Part shown: positions 25,766 through 34,666 of the stretch, piece after piece
Layout of the letters: each line of letters begins with the position of its first letter
How positions within the stretch are numbered: the first letter of the stretch is position 1
Source of the DNA: CAZQQN01 sp964549595
GTDB lineage: Bacteria > Bacteroidota > Bacteroidia > CAILMK01 > CAYYUA01
Assembly (NCBI GenBank): GCA_964549595.1
Contig: CAZJWK010000017.1
Location: 1-38,715 of the forward strand
DNA length: 38,715 nucleotides
Direction of reading: 5' to 3'
Translations under genes and position numbers: made by a program
Notes under the pieces: generated by a model
Seen by the model: the letters and a program-made list of their open reading frames with translations, nothing else
The model's database searches: none
What the model was told of the DNA's origin: nothing

Positions 25766-27735
25766 AGCTTTACGAATCCCGGAAATTCCTGGTTATTGGA
25801 ATAGTGGTTCTAATCGGAGCCATTTTTGTGGCCCGACTTTTTTATCTGCAATTGGTGGCTGATGATTATAAGCAATTTGCGGAAGAAAATTTTTTACAAA
25901 AAAAGATTATTTATCCTTCTCGCGGACTAATTTATGACCGCAATGGAGAAATTCTCGTGGCCAATGAAACGGTGTACGATTTAATGGTTAATCCCTCTAA
26001 AGTGCAAAAGGATATTGATACAGCAAAATTCTGCGATCTGCTAAATATTACGCGAAAGGCTTTTAAAAAGCGATTGAAAAAAGCTCGTCAATATTCTTAC
26101 TACCGCCCATCTGTTTTTCTTAAGCAAGTCTCCCAGGAGACTTATGGTAAATTTCAGGAACGATTGTATAAATTCCGTGGCTTCTACGGACGTCCCCGTA
26201 CCGCCAGGAAATATCCCTATAAAGTAGCCCCTCATGTTTTAGGTTATTTAGGGGAAGTTACCAAAAAAGAATTGGATTCGGAAAGTGATTTTTACCAAAT
26301 AGGTGATTACAAAGGTATAAGCGGTCTGGAAAAATACTACGAAAAGATCCTTCGTGGTGAAAAGGGTGTCAGGCATGTCCTGGTGGATGCCTTGAACCGT
26401 ACGAAAGGAAGTTATCTGGACGGGGAATTAGATATCCCCTCAAAATCGGGCAATGATTTGGTTACTACGTTAGACGTTAGTCTTCAGCAATATGGGGAAA
26501 GGCTTATGGAAAATAAGATCGGAAGTATAGTCGCTATTCAACCAAAAACAGGCGAAATTTTGGCAATGGTTAGTAGTCCAACCTATGATCCGAATAAATT
26601 GGTTGGCAGAGAAAGGGCTAAACATTTTAACAGATTGGCCGGCAACGTTAACAAACCCCTTTTTAACCGGCCCATTACCGCTTCTTATCCCCCGGGTTCT
26701 ACAATTAAGCCCCTTATGGCTGTCATTGGTTTGCAAAATGGCGTTTTAAAGGAAAATACCACCATACCATGTGATAATGGCACTTACATAGGAGGCTTAA
26801 GGGTGGGTTGTCACGAACACCTTTCACCGGCTGATTTGCATTATTCCATTGTTACTTCCTGTAATAGTTATTACATTCATACTTTTAGCCGGCTTATTAA
26901 TCAGGATACTTTCGAAACTGTAGAATCCGGGTATAAAAACTGGTACAAACAGTTGGTTAATTTTGGATTAGGCAAAAAGCTTGGTGTGGATTTGCCCAAT
27001 GAAAAAAAGGGTGACCTGCCTAAAGCTTCTTACTTTAATAAACTTTATGGCGAAGGAAGATGGCGGGCTCCAACCATTATTTCCCTTGGAATAGGGCAGG
27101 GCGAAATGGGTGCAACAACTCTCCAGTTGGCAAATTACGCCTCTATTATAGCAAACAGGGGGTATTATATCACTCCACATTTGCGCAAACGGGTAGTAGG
27201 TCGGGATACGATTTCCAAAAAACAGTTCAAAAAGCACAAAGTAAAACCCGACTCTTCCACATTTGAGCCAATTGTCAATGCCATGTATGATGTGATAGAA
27301 GAGGGTACGGGGCGTTATTATGGGCAGGTTCAGGGATTAAAGGTGTGTGGTAAAACCGGTACTGCACAGAATCCTCATGGTAAAGATCATTCTTTGTTTA
27401 TCGCTTATGCACCCAAGGATGATCCCGAAATAGCAATAGGAACCATAGTGGAAAATTCTGGTTATGGAAGTGTTTGGTCGGCACCCATTAGTACCCTGAT
27501 GATTGATCAATACTTGACCGATTCCATCAACCCGAAGCGTAAATGGATTGAAAAGAAAATGTTGGAAGCGAATTTTGTGGATAAGAAGAAGGAAAGTGAA
27601 AAGCAAGAAGAAGTCGCAGGCACCAGAGAAACCGATACCATTGAAAGCGAATCCATTACTCCTTCTGATACTGTTCGTTATGAAAATAACAATGAAGGCG
27701 CCTCTATTGATACCTTAGGGATAGAAGCGGAATAA
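25762..27735 (+). CDS. mrdA: Penicillin-binding protein 2 (transpeptidase)
   Basis: This 657-residue class B penicillin-binding protein forms peptide crosslinks in lateral wall growth and is the partner of RodA. One N-terminal membrane anchor (about 11-30) is followed by a dimerisation/pedestal domain with GRPRTARKYPY near 145. The transpeptidase domain contains the nucleophile S313-T-I-K316, the second motif S366-C-N368 and the third motif K531-T-G. It ends with a Glu/Ser/Thr-rich tail of about 60 residues after the domain (EKQEEVAGTRETDTIESES), which is probably disordered in the periplasm. It is a beta-lactam target. It overlaps mreD by 4 bp and precedes rodA by 5 bp. Confidence 0.96.
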   Translation: MKLYESRKFLVIGIVVLIGAIFVARLFYLQLVADDYKQFAEENFLQKKIIYPSRGLIYDRNGEILVANETVYDLMVNPSKVQKDIDTAKFCDLLNITRKAFKKRLKKARQYSYYRPSVFLKQVSQETYGKFQERLYKFRGFYGRPRTARKYPYKVAPHVLGYLGEVTKKELDSESDFYQIGDYKGISGLEKYYEKILRGEKGVRHVLVDALNRTKGSYLDGELDIPSKSGNDLVTTLDVSLQQYGERLMENKIGSIVAIQPKTGEILAMVSSPTYDPNKLVGRERAKHFNRLAGNVNKPLFNRPITASYPPGSTIKPLMAVIGLQNGVLKENTTIPCDNGTYIGGLRVGCHEHLSPADLHYSIVTSCNSYYIHTFSRLINQDTFETVESGYKNWYKQLVNFGLGKKLGVDLPNEKKGDLPKASYFNKLYGEGRWRAPTIISLGIGQGEMGATTLQLANYASIIANRGYYITPHLRKRVVGRDTISKKQFKKHKVKPDSSTFEPIVNAMYDVIEEGTGRYYGQVQGLKVCGKTGTAQNPHGKDHSLFIAYAPKDDPEIAIGTIVENSGYGSVWSAPISTLMIDQYLTDSINPKRKWIEKKMLEANFVDKKKESEKQEEVAGTRETDTIESESITPSDTVRYENNNEGASIDTLGIEAE

Positions 27736-27740
27736 AAATT

Positions 27741-29009
27741 ATGGCGAAAGAGAAATTGAATAGCATCACTCAAAACCTTGATTGGGTTATCATCTTTCTA
27801 TACCTGGCTTTGGTTTTTTTTGGCTGGATAAACATTTACTCAGCCGATTTTGACCCGGAAAATCCGGGCTTATTGAATTTCACCCAAAATTATGGTAAGC
27901 AATTCCTTTGGATCGTTGCTTCTTTGATCCTCGCAACCGGTATTTTGATAGTTGACGCTCGTTTCTACAGTGCTTTTGCCTACGGCTTTTATTTCATTAG
28001 CTTAGCCCTTTTGGTTATTACCTTGTTTTTTGGAAAATCTGTAGCCGGTTCGCGTTCATGGTTGGAAATCGGAGGTTTTGGCTTGCAAGCCTCCGAGTTT
28101 GCCAAATTTACTACCGCCTTAGCCCTGGCTAAATTCCTGAATCGGTACGAAGTGAGAATGACCAATCTTGGCCATGGTATTTTAGCCATCATCATTTTTG
28201 CCATACCTATCTTCTTAATCCTTCTTCAGAATGATACCGGTACCGCTATGATTTATGGCTCATTTGTCATCGTTTTATTCAGGCAGGGTTTGCCGGGCTA
28301 TTTTTTGTATTTGCCCGTAGCCCTGGGTGTATTGTTTCTGAGTACTTTGCTTTTTGAAAAAATACTGGTTTTCATTGGCTTGGTTGTCCTTGCGGTTATA
28401 GTTTATTGGTTCCTTAAGAACCAAAAACGAGCAGCTTTAATCATTGTTTCAAGCCTGATTGTGGCATCAGGCTTTGTATATGCGGTTGATTATGCGTTTA
28501 ACTACCTTTTAATGCCCCATCAGCAGGAAAGAATTAATGTTTTACTGGGAAAAGAAGTAGAGATACAAGGGGCCGGGTATAATATCCATCAATCTTTAAT
28601 TGCCATTGGTTCAGGAGGTTTGTACGGAAAAGGTTTCCTTCAGGGTACCCAAACTCGTTTCGATTTCGTTCCTGAACAAAGTACAGATTTTATTTTTTGC
28701 ACAATCGGGGAAGAGTACGGCTTCATTGGTAGCTCCATTGTCATAGGCCTTTTTAGTTGGCTTATCATTAAGCTAATTCTTTCTGCCGAAAGTCAAAAAG
28801 CAAGATTCCCAAGGATTTACGGTTATGGGGTGGTTTCTGTTTTATTGTTTCACTTTTTAATCAATATTGGTATGACTATAGGTTTACTACCAATCATCGG
28901 GATTCCTTTGCCTTTTATTAGTTACGGCGGGTCTGCTTTGCTTGGTTTCACTGCCTTGTTATTTGTTTACTTAAAATTGGATGCAAGCCAAAAACGATTT
29001 TACCATTGA
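27741..29009 (+). CDS. rodA: SEDS peptidoglycan polymerase RodA
   Basis: This 422-residue polytopic glycosyltransferase of the SEDS family polymerises lipid II during elongation. About ten membrane segments are seen. Diagnostic stretches are GSRSWLEIGGFGLQASEFAK (about 96-115), FDFVPEQSTDFIF with the catalytic-type D316, and the C-terminal GIPLPFISYGGSALL. The length is slightly above the common 370-390 because of an extra hydrophobic section around residues 190-250. Its place directly after mrdA supports RodA rather than FtsW. It is the last of the tightly packed cell-shape genes. Confidence 0.95.
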   Translation: MAKEKLNSITQNLDWVIIFLYLALVFFGWINIYSADFDPENPGLLNFTQNYGKQFLWIVASLILATGILIVDARFYSAFAYGFYFISLALLVITLFFGKSVAGSRSWLEIGGFGLQASEFAKFTTALALAKFLNRYEVRMTNLGHGILAIIIFAIPIFLILLQNDTGTAMIYGSFVIVLFRQGLPGYFLYLPVALGVLFLSTLLFEKILVFIGLVVLAVIVYWFLKNQKRAALIIVSSLIVASGFVYAVDYAFNYLLMPHQQERINVLLGKEVEIQGAGYNIHQSLIAIGSGGLYGKGFLQGTQTRFDFVPEQSTDFIFCTIGEEYGFIGSSIVIGLFSWLIIKLILSAESQKARFPRIYGYGVVSVLLFHFLINIGMTIGLLPIIGIPLPFISYGGSALLGFTALLFVYLKLDASQKRFYH

Positions 29010-29183
29010 TAAGAAATACAGGGTATTTAAGGCAATACAAAAGATTGGTAAACTTGCCTTTTAAGTTTCAATGGGTTTGGAAGCATTTCATGACTATTAG
29101 GGGATTTGAAGCGATGTGATTTTCTTAATACAATAAACAAATTTTTTGATGATGACTTATTATTTTATCAAAGCCCCGTTGTC

Positions 29184-30371
29184 ATGAATCAACATGCCAG
29201 GTTTTTACGTCACATCGCTCAGACTAGCAATATGCCCTTAATGCTGGAAGTTTCTGAAGCCAAAGGACATTATGTTTATGATGTTAAAAGCACCCCCTAT
29301 TTTGATCTTATTGCGGGAATTAGCGTCAGTCACCTTGGTCATCGCCATCCAAAGGTCACTGAATCCATAAAGAAACAGATTGATCAGCATTGGCATGTGA
29401 TGGTTTATGGTGAATTTATCCAATCCCCACAGGTCAACTTTGCTGAGAAGCTCTCTACCTTGCTTCCTGAAAAATTGGAAAGTGTGTATTTTGTAAATTC
29501 CGGTAGTGAGGCAACAGAAGGTGCTCTAAAGTTAGCAAAACGGTATACAGGTCGTCCCCATATTGTAGCTTTTGACCATGCTTATCATGGCAGTACTCAC
29601 GGGGCGTTAAGCGTTTCAGGCGGAGAGTCCTTAAAAAATAATTTTCGTCCCCTTCTTCCCGGCGTTACCATTCAGGAGTTCAATGATCCCTATAGCGTGG
29701 AAAAAATTGATAGGCAGACCGCTGCTGTCATTGTGGAGACTATCCAGGGGGAAGCTGGAGCCAGGGTTCCCGGCAGCGAGTTTTTAAAAGCCCTTAGAAA
29801 AAGATGTGATGAAACCGGTACATTGTTGATTATGGATGAAATCCAGGCAGCCTTTGGCCGATCAGGAAATTTGTTTGCTTTCCAACATTTCCGGGTAGAA
29901 CCGGATATCCTGTTGCTTGGTAAAGCTTTAGGGGGCGGTATGCCCATAGGAGCTTTCATAAGCTCAAAAGCTGTAATGGATTCACTGACCCATGATCCCG
30001 TATTAGGGCATATTTCTACTTTCGGAGGACATCCTGTACCGTGTATTGCCGGCCATACAGCTTTAGATGTCCTTATGGAGGAAAAAATACTTGATGAGAT
30101 ACCCGAAAAAGAAACAAGGTTTCGTCAAAACCTGGAAAAACAAAGGGATATCAAAGCAATCAGGGGAAAAGGATTAATGCTGGCCATTGAAATCGGAGAA
30201 TTTGAAAAGGTGAAACAGGTAATTCATAACCTTTTTGATAAGCAAATTATTTCAGACTGGTTTGTATTCAATAACCAGTGCATTCGTGTAGCACCACCCC
30301 TAACCATTTCTTTTGAAGAAATTGATTATGTGTGTGATCAAATTCTGGCAAGTATCAAAGAAGCCAATTAG
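29184..30371 (+). CDS. Class III (aspartate-type family) PLP-dependent aminotransferase
   Basis: This is a 395-residue fold-type I aminotransferase of class III, related to acetylornithine and 4-aminobutyrate transaminases. The PLP contacts include NSGSEATEGALKLAKRYTG (about 82-100), the aspartate motif LLIMDEIQAAFGRSG, and the Schiff-base lysine K247 in LLLGKALGGGMPIG. An in-frame TTG at 29106 would add 26 residues (MKRCDFLNT...). The ATG at 29184 gives MNQHARFLRHIAQTS, the usual N-terminus of this group, so it is chosen. The amino donor is not identifiable. In the wider family members act in arginine, ornithine or lysine metabolism. It stands 174 bp after rodA and converges on accD. Confidence 0.85.
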   Translation: MNQHARFLRHIAQTSNMPLMLEVSEAKGHYVYDVKSTPYFDLIAGISVSHLGHRHPKVTESIKKQIDQHWHVMVYGEFIQSPQVNFAEKLSTLLPEKLESVYFVNSGSEATEGALKLAKRYTGRPHIVAFDHAYHGSTHGALSVSGGESLKNNFRPLLPGVTIQEFNDPYSVEKIDRQTAAVIVETIQGEAGARVPGSEFLKALRKRCDETGTLLIMDEIQAAFGRSGNLFAFQHFRVEPDILLLGKALGGGMPIGAFISSKAVMDSLTHDPVLGHISTFGGHPVPCIAGHTALDVLMEEKILDEIPEKETRFRQNLEKQRDIKAIRGKGLMLAIEIGEFEKVKQVIHNLFDKQIISDWFVFNNQCIRVAPPLTISFEEIDYVCDQILASIKEAN

Positions 30372-30538
30372 AAATCATTACCCCTTTGATAGCCAAAGGT
30401 TATGGGAAACACTCGGAGTATTCCTTTGGTTTATACGATGCGTTAAAGGCTTCCGAAGAATACAATCCCTTTTTCTAAAAAAGCATTAAAGGAATTTGAA
30501 TGGGAGGCCGGGTTAAGCTTTTTCAATTTGTAATGAGA
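30372..30538 (+). other. Short gap holding a coding-like fragment
   Basis: Between the aminotransferase and accD stops, one frame (about 30363-30476) reads without interruption as SQLEIITPLIAKGYGKHSEY and on to YNPFF before TAA. Composition resembles a real protein C-terminus, but no start codon is available and I cannot name the family. It may be a gene remnant or chance. No terminator hairpin is evident. Confidence 0.3.
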
Positions 30539-31504
30539 TTAATGGCCGGCGTATTGTTTTTCTTTTACGGATTTTTTGGATTTTCCGTTGGAGCGATGTC
30601 TTTGGGATTGCCCGTTTTTATTTTGCTGCTTATTACGGCGCTTGGATCCGTATTGCTCTTCCATAAGCTGTTTAAGAATGGAAGAAATGTTACCTTTTAA
30701 ACTTTTACGATCCGAAATGAAGTCCAAAAAACCACTTTCCAATAAGAATTCGGAGCTTTGAAAACCTTCAGGCAACTCTTTACCGGTGGTTTGCTTAATA
30801 ACACGAGGGCCGGCAAAACCAATCAAAGCATTGGGTTCCGCAATGTTAATGTCCCCAAGCATGGCAAAGGAAGCGGTAACCCCACCCGTGGTCGGATCTG
30901 TTAATACAGAAATGTAGGGTAAGCCATCTTTTTCAAGCAATGCTAATTTAGAAGCGGTTTTGGCCATTTGCATGAGGCTGTAAGTGGATTCCATCATGCG
31001 GGCACCACCTGATTTCGAAACAATGACCAAAGGCAATTTATTTTCACGGCAATAATCCACAGCACGGGCGATTTTTTCTCCTACTACAGAGCCCATTGAG
31101 CCCCCAATATAGGAAAAATCCATGGCGCCCAATACGGTACTTACTTTATTAATCTTTCCATGGGCTATTCGAATGGCTTCATCAAGGTTGGTCTTTTGTT
31201 TCACCTCCTCTAAGCGTTGGCCGTAAGGCTTACGGTCTTTAAATTGCAATGGATCGGCAGGCTTCAGGTTCGCAAATAATTCCTGAAATTTGCGGTTATC
31301 AAACAGGATCCTGAAATATTCCTTGGATCCGATTCGAAAATGATGGTTGTGCTCACAGGAACATACGAAACAATTTTCTTCTAATTCCTTAATTGTGATG
31401 GCATTTTTACAAGCCGGACACTTATCCCATATTCCCTCAGGCAGTCCAATTTTCTCGTCCGTCCTTGTTAAGATGCCTTCTTTTTCTCTTTTTAACCATG
31501 CCAT
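30539..31504 (-). CDS. accD: Acetyl-CoA carboxylase carboxyltransferase subunit beta
   Basis: This 321-residue beta subunit of the acetyl-CoA carboxylase transferase pairs with AccA (not in the window) to make malonyl-CoA for fatty acid synthesis. The crotonase-fold core shows GAMDFSYIGGSMGSVVGEK, SGGARMMES and TDPTTGGVTASFAMLGD. An N-terminal zinc ribbon is present, but its second cysteine pair is unusual. C29-x2-C32 is followed by C45-F-V-C48-S-C50 rather than a clean C-x2-C at the usual distance. The C-terminus carries about 35 extra Lys/Arg/Asn/Gln-rich residues beyond the catalytic domain. A TATTTTTG box lies upstream at 31583-31590. Confidence 0.95.
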   Translation of the reverse strand: MAWLKREKEGILTRTDEKIGLPEGIWDKCPACKNAITIKELEENCFVCSCEHNHHFRIGSKEYFRILFDNRKFQELFANLKPADPLQFKDRKPYGQRLEEVKQKTNLDEAIRIAHGKINKVSTVLGAMDFSYIGGSMGSVVGEKIARAVDYCRENKLPLVIVSKSGGARMMESTYSLMQMAKTASKLALLEKDGLPYISVLTDPTTGGVTASFAMLGDINIAEPNALIGFAGPRVIKQTTGKELPEGFQSSEFLLESGFLDFISDRKSLKGNISSILKQLMEEQYGSKRRNKQQNKNGQSQRHRSNGKSKKSVKEKQYAGH

Positions 31505-31858
31505 AAGCCCACCATTTTAAAGTCCATACTTTTTTAATACCAAGAATACCCCTGATAACGGTCCGTTAAGTATTTAGCGATGCAAAAATAAGAGGATACA
31601 AAGAAAAAAAGCATGACTTCCACAAAGATTTTAAATGTTAAATAAACCCTGCAAAACCCCTCTATTAAGCATCCTGACGTTTTTAGCCATTGATCCCGTA
31701 AACTTCTGCAAACCCCTTAACGAAAAACTAATTTAAGAAGTTTGAACAGATTACAAAACTTTTAAAAGAGTTACGTGAGGATCATTAATTGCTTTTTAGC
31801 AAAATTGAAAGCCAAAATGGCTGTTGGATAAAAATCCTAAGAGCGTTAAATTCATTGG
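31505..31858. other. Intergenic region between fructose-bisphosphate aldolase and accD (354 bp)
   Basis: No gene is supported. The region contains the accD -7 box at 31583-31590. It also has short weak stem-loops such as TTGCT/AGCAA at 31789-31802, which are not convincing terminators. I see no other motif. Confidence 0.55.
31583..31590 (-). promoter_or_regulatory. Candidate -7 box for accD
   Basis: The minus strand reads TATTTTTG, matching TAnnTTTG, about 80 bp before the accD ATG. No clear -33 element was found. Confidence 0.35.
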
Positions 31859-32923
31859 TCAGGCTAATTGTATTTCCTCTGAGAGGTAAACATCTTGTAT
31901 GGCATTTAACAGTTTAATGCCTTCTTCCCTTGATTTTTGGAAGGATTTCCGACCTGTTATCAGGCCGGTGCCTCCTGCCCTTTTGTTAACAATGGCTGTC
32001 GCAAGTGCATCCTGTAAGTCCGATTCTGCAGAACCTTTTGAGGCTCCTCCGGAATTGATTAAGCCTACACGGCCCATGTAATTGTTAACCACTTGGTAAC
32101 GGGTTAAATCGATAGGGTGATTTGAGGAAAGTTCTTCGTACATTTTTTTATTGGTCTTTCCAAAACCAATTTCAGTAAAACCTTGATTTGTGGTAGGCAT
32201 TTTTTGCTTGATGATGTCTGCCTGTATTGTAGCGCCCATGTGATTGGCCTGGCCGGTTAGGTCGGCTGCGGTGTGATAATCTTCCCCGTCTTTTTTAAAG
32301 TCATTATTTCTTAAATAACACCAAAGGACCGTAGCCATCCCCAATTCGTGTGCCCGTTCAAAGGCTTCTGCAATTTCCACAATCTGACGATTCGATTCCT
32401 GCGAGCCAAAATAAATGGTGGCGCCTACGGCAGTAGCTCCTAAATTCCAAGCTTCATCTACGGTGCCAAAACTAATTTGGTCGTAGGTGTTGGGGTAGGT
32501 GAGGAGTTCATTGTGGTTGAGTTTAACGATAAAAGGGATCTTATGGGCATATTTACGGGAAACGGAAGCAAGATTGCCAAAAGTGGTAGCGACTGCATTA
32601 CAGCCCCCTTCAAGGGCTAATTTAATAATGTTTTCCGGGTCAAAATATTGGGGATTAGGTCCAAAGGAAGCTCCTGCGGAATGTTCAATACCCTGGTCAA
32701 CCGGTAAAATGGATAAATAACCGGTACCAGCTAACCGTCCATTGCCGTATATCTCTTCCAGGCTTTTTAAAACACGGTTATTTCGATTAGAGTGATACCA
32801 TACTTTATCAATAAAATCCGGGGCCGGTGCATGAAGCTGGTCTTTTGGGACCGTTTTACACTCATGCTCCAACAAGTACTCTGCCTTGTCACCAAGGGTA
32901 TTGACAATGTCTTGGTAATTCAT
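31859..32923 (-). CDS. Class I fructose-bisphosphate aldolase (DhnA/FbaB type)
   Basis: This 354-residue Schiff-base aldolase of the DhnA (COG1830) type cleaves fructose-1,6-bisphosphate to dihydroxyacetone phosphate and glyceraldehyde-3-phosphate. Characteristic stretches are LSILPVDQGIEHSAGASF (about 69-86), IPFIVKLNHNELL, GATAVGATIYFGS and the phosphate-binding end GASKGSAESDL followed by GLITGRKSFQ. It is not the eukaryote-like class I or the zinc-dependent class II enzyme. It is monocistronic, with a strong promoter match upstream and divergent from the DUF2752 pair. Together with pyk it places two glycolytic genes in the window. The Schiff-base lysine is not assigned by eye. Confidence 0.9.
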   Translation of the reverse strand: MNYQDIVNTLGDKAEYLLEHECKTVPKDQLHAPAPDFIDKVWYHSNRNNRVLKSLEEIYGNGRLAGTGYLSILPVDQGIEHSAGASFGPNPQYFDPENIIKLALEGGCNAVATTFGNLASVSRKYAHKIPFIVKLNHNELLTYPNTYDQISFGTVDEAWNLGATAVGATIYFGSQESNRQIVEIAEAFERAHELGMATVLWCYLRNNDFKKDGEDYHTAADLTGQANHMGATIQADIIKQKMPTTNQGFTEIGFGKTNKKMYEELSSNHPIDLTRYQVVNNYMGRVGLINSGGASKGSAESDLQDALATAIVNKRAGGTGLITGRKSFQKSREEGIKLLNAIQDVYLSEEIQLA

Positions 32924-32946
32924 ATCGTCTGTTTTTCAGTTTTTGG

Positions 32947-32978
32947 CAAAAATAACCATTTTTTAAGTGCATGGACAA
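32947..32978 (-). promoter_or_regulatory. Promoter of the fructose-bisphosphate aldolase gene
   Basis: On the minus strand TTG (32978-32976) and TATTTTTG (32954-32947) are separated by 21 bp, a good Bacteroidota promoter, 23 bp before the ATG. Confidence 0.55.
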
Positions 32979-33107
32979 GGGTTTAGCTTATCCAAATAAA
33001 AGATTTGAATCATTTTTCCATCCTTGAAATACCTCTCAAATCAAGAATATGAATCAATAAAGGTAATAATGAGCATAAAAAAGCCAATATCCTGATTACA
33101 TCAGCCA

Positions 33108-33136
33108 TTGGTTTTAACCGGAAATCCTTAATTTTG
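33108..33136 (+). promoter_or_regulatory. Promoter of the DUF2752/CCC-motif operon
   Basis: TTG (33108-33110), an 18 bp spacer, then TAATTTTG (33129-33136), 38 bp upstream of the first start codon. Spacing and both elements match the phylum's housekeeping promoter. Confidence 0.55.
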
Positions 33137-33174
33137 ACGTCTACAAATGCCCGGAATAGTAACCTTGATTAGTA

Positions 33175-33459
33175 ATGCCTTATAGCCATTTTATGCTACC
33201 TTGTGTCTTCAAAACCCTGACCGGGCTTAGTTGCCCTTGGTGTGGTTTTCAACGTGGCATTTTTGAATTGCTTAATGGAAATATCTTTGATAGCATAGAG
33301 ATTTTTCCACCCCTTTTACCCATGATGGCAATGATCGGAATGTTGATCTTACGCCTTCTAAAGTCCACAGCCAATCGCTTGAGTGGCTTGTATATCACTT
33401 TTAGCTTGACCGTGCTGATGTTATTACTTAATTTTATGCTTAAAAATTTTTCACTATGA
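33175..33459 (+). CDS. DUF2752 domain-containing small membrane protein
   Basis: This 94-residue protein belongs to DUF2752, a family of unknown function. The hallmark is near the N-terminus: CVFKTLTGLSCPWCGFQRG (residues 10-28), with a CxxC pair and the following Gly-x-x-Arg. Two hydrophobic segments (about 43-58 and 70-90) predict a membrane location. It overlaps the next gene by four bases (ATGA), and the DUF2752/CCC-motif pairing recurs in Bacteroidota. Cysteine pairs in both partners hint at a redox or metal role, but that is inference only. Confidence 0.85.
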   Translation: MPYSHFMLPCVFKTLTGLSCPWCGFQRGIFELLNGNIFDSIEIFPPLLPMMAMIGMLILRLLKSTANRLSGLYITFSLTVLMLLLNFMLKNFSL

Positions 33460-33827
33460 ACGAACCTTCCCTTGAGCAATCCGAATCGTCACATATGAAA
33501 CAACCCCTTCCCAATGCTACAGCCGTATTAGTACTGGGTATTTTATCTATTATATTTGGCTGCTGTCCGGGTTTTATCGGTTTGATTCTTGGTGCCATTG
33601 GGCTTATGCTGGCTCAAAAGGATTTTAAACTCTACCATGCCAATCCCCATTTGTTTGAAGAATCCGCTGTTAAAAACCTAAATGCGGGTCGGATTACGGC
33701 CATCATTGGTTTAGTGATCGGTGGCTTGGTGACCATTTATTACATTTTCATTATGGGTACAACTGATTTCTGGGAAAATTACCGGGAAATGATGGAAAAA
33801 GCCATGGAACAAGCCAAACAGCGGTAA
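33456..33827 (+). CDS. CCC-motif-type small membrane protein
   Basis: This 123-residue protein has the layout of Bacteroidota 'CCC motif membrane proteins'. PNATAVLVLGILSIIFGCC (about 20-38) forms the first membrane segment. It is followed by a second segment, the sequence AQKDFKLYHANPHLF, then NAGRITAIIGLVIGGLV as the third. Here the cysteine motif is only two cysteines (GCCPGF). The C-terminus is a short charged helix, probably cytoplasmic. The start overlaps the DUF2752 stop by four bases, implying coordinated production. Function is unknown. Confidence 0.82.
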   Translation: MNEPSLEQSESSHMKQPLPNATAVLVLGILSIIFGCCPGFIGLILGAIGLMLAQKDFKLYHANPHLFEESAVKNLNAGRITAIIGLVIGGLVTIYYIFIMGTTDFWENYREMMEKAMEQAKQR

Positions 33828-33844
33828 ATGCTTCTCTGAATCCT

Positions 33845-34554
33845 ATGCAAGCCCTTTTTCATCCAGCTGAAAAGCAGGGGTGTAACGATCACGGTTGGCT
33901 CAAGACTTGCCATGGTTTGGGTTTTGTCGATTTTTATGATCCTGATCGAATGGGTTTTGGGCATTTTCGGGTACTGGACGATGATGAAATAGTACCGCGG
34001 AAGGGTTTTCCAATGTATGCCCGTGCCCATAACAAAATTCTCAGTATTCGGCATGGAGGAACCCTTGAGCATTAAGACGAAATGGGTAATGGTTCAATAA
34101 TGAGAACCGGCGGTATTTAGGTTATTTCGGCAAGTAAGGGAATTCTTCATGCTAATTACAGCCATTCTACTTTAAAGCCGGTTAAGTTACTTCACATTTG
34201 GGTAAACCCCGACAATAGGCAAATAGGGCCTATCTATGATCAGCGTTATTTTAAAGCGGGTCATTACATGAACGAATTTTATTAGGTATTAAAGTCGACC
34301 GGTACGCATGGCTTGTGGTTGCACCAAAATGCATGGTTAAATTTAGGAAAAACCGCCCAAGGAAAAAACAAAGGGCTTGTTAATTGGAAAATTCTAACCA
34401 GGTGGTATACCTATTCATGCTTGTAGGAAAGGATCGAATAAATGGTAATATCCTCATTAATAGGATGGCATGGGGGGTCCGGAGAACGGATTCATTTCAA
34501 CTTAAATGCTGGGCTGATACTACTTGATTGGCTATTGAAATCCCGATGCAATAA
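33845..34554 (+). pseudogene. Pirin family protein, degraded pseudogene
   Basis: The frame opens with MQALFHPAEKQG, then NDHGWLKTCHGLGF, DFYDPDRMGFGHFRVLDDDE and GGTLEH, a clear pirin N-terminal cupin. After LEH there is a TAA (34073-34075), yet pirin homology continues in the same frame. It runs DEMGNGSIMRTGGI, TAG (34118-34120), VISASKGILHANYS, LLHIWVNPDNRQIGPIYDQR, then TAG (34283-34285). It goes on with GLWLHQNAWLNLGK, a frameshift near 34415, VGKDRINGNILIN, TGA (34525-34527) and finally AIEIPMQ before TAA at 34552. The total span equals a full-length pirin gene of about 236 codons. Four internal stops and one frameshift make it non-functional. It follows the CCC-motif gene by 17 bp. Confidence 0.85.
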
Positions 34555-34666
34555 TGCCAATAATATGATAGCATGATTAAATCCCTGGTCTTTTTGCAAG
34601 GGGCTTTGGGCACTTTAGATCATTTCAATCATGTAAAACCATGACGGGGAAAGGATTTTGATTGTT

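Noticed and set aside
29106..29108. TTG as the start of the class III aminotransferase
   Set aside because: The extra 26 residues do not resemble the family N-terminus, while the ATG at 29184 gives the usual beginning.
30500..30700. 66-codon plus-strand frame with hydrophobic middle
   Set aside because: Most of it is the antisense of the Lys/Arg-rich C-terminal tail of accD. Its hydrophobicity follows from reading basic codons backwards.
33845..34075. Apparent 76-residue stand-alone gene
   Set aside because: It is only the first third of the pirin pseudogene. The homology continues past its stop codon in the same frame.
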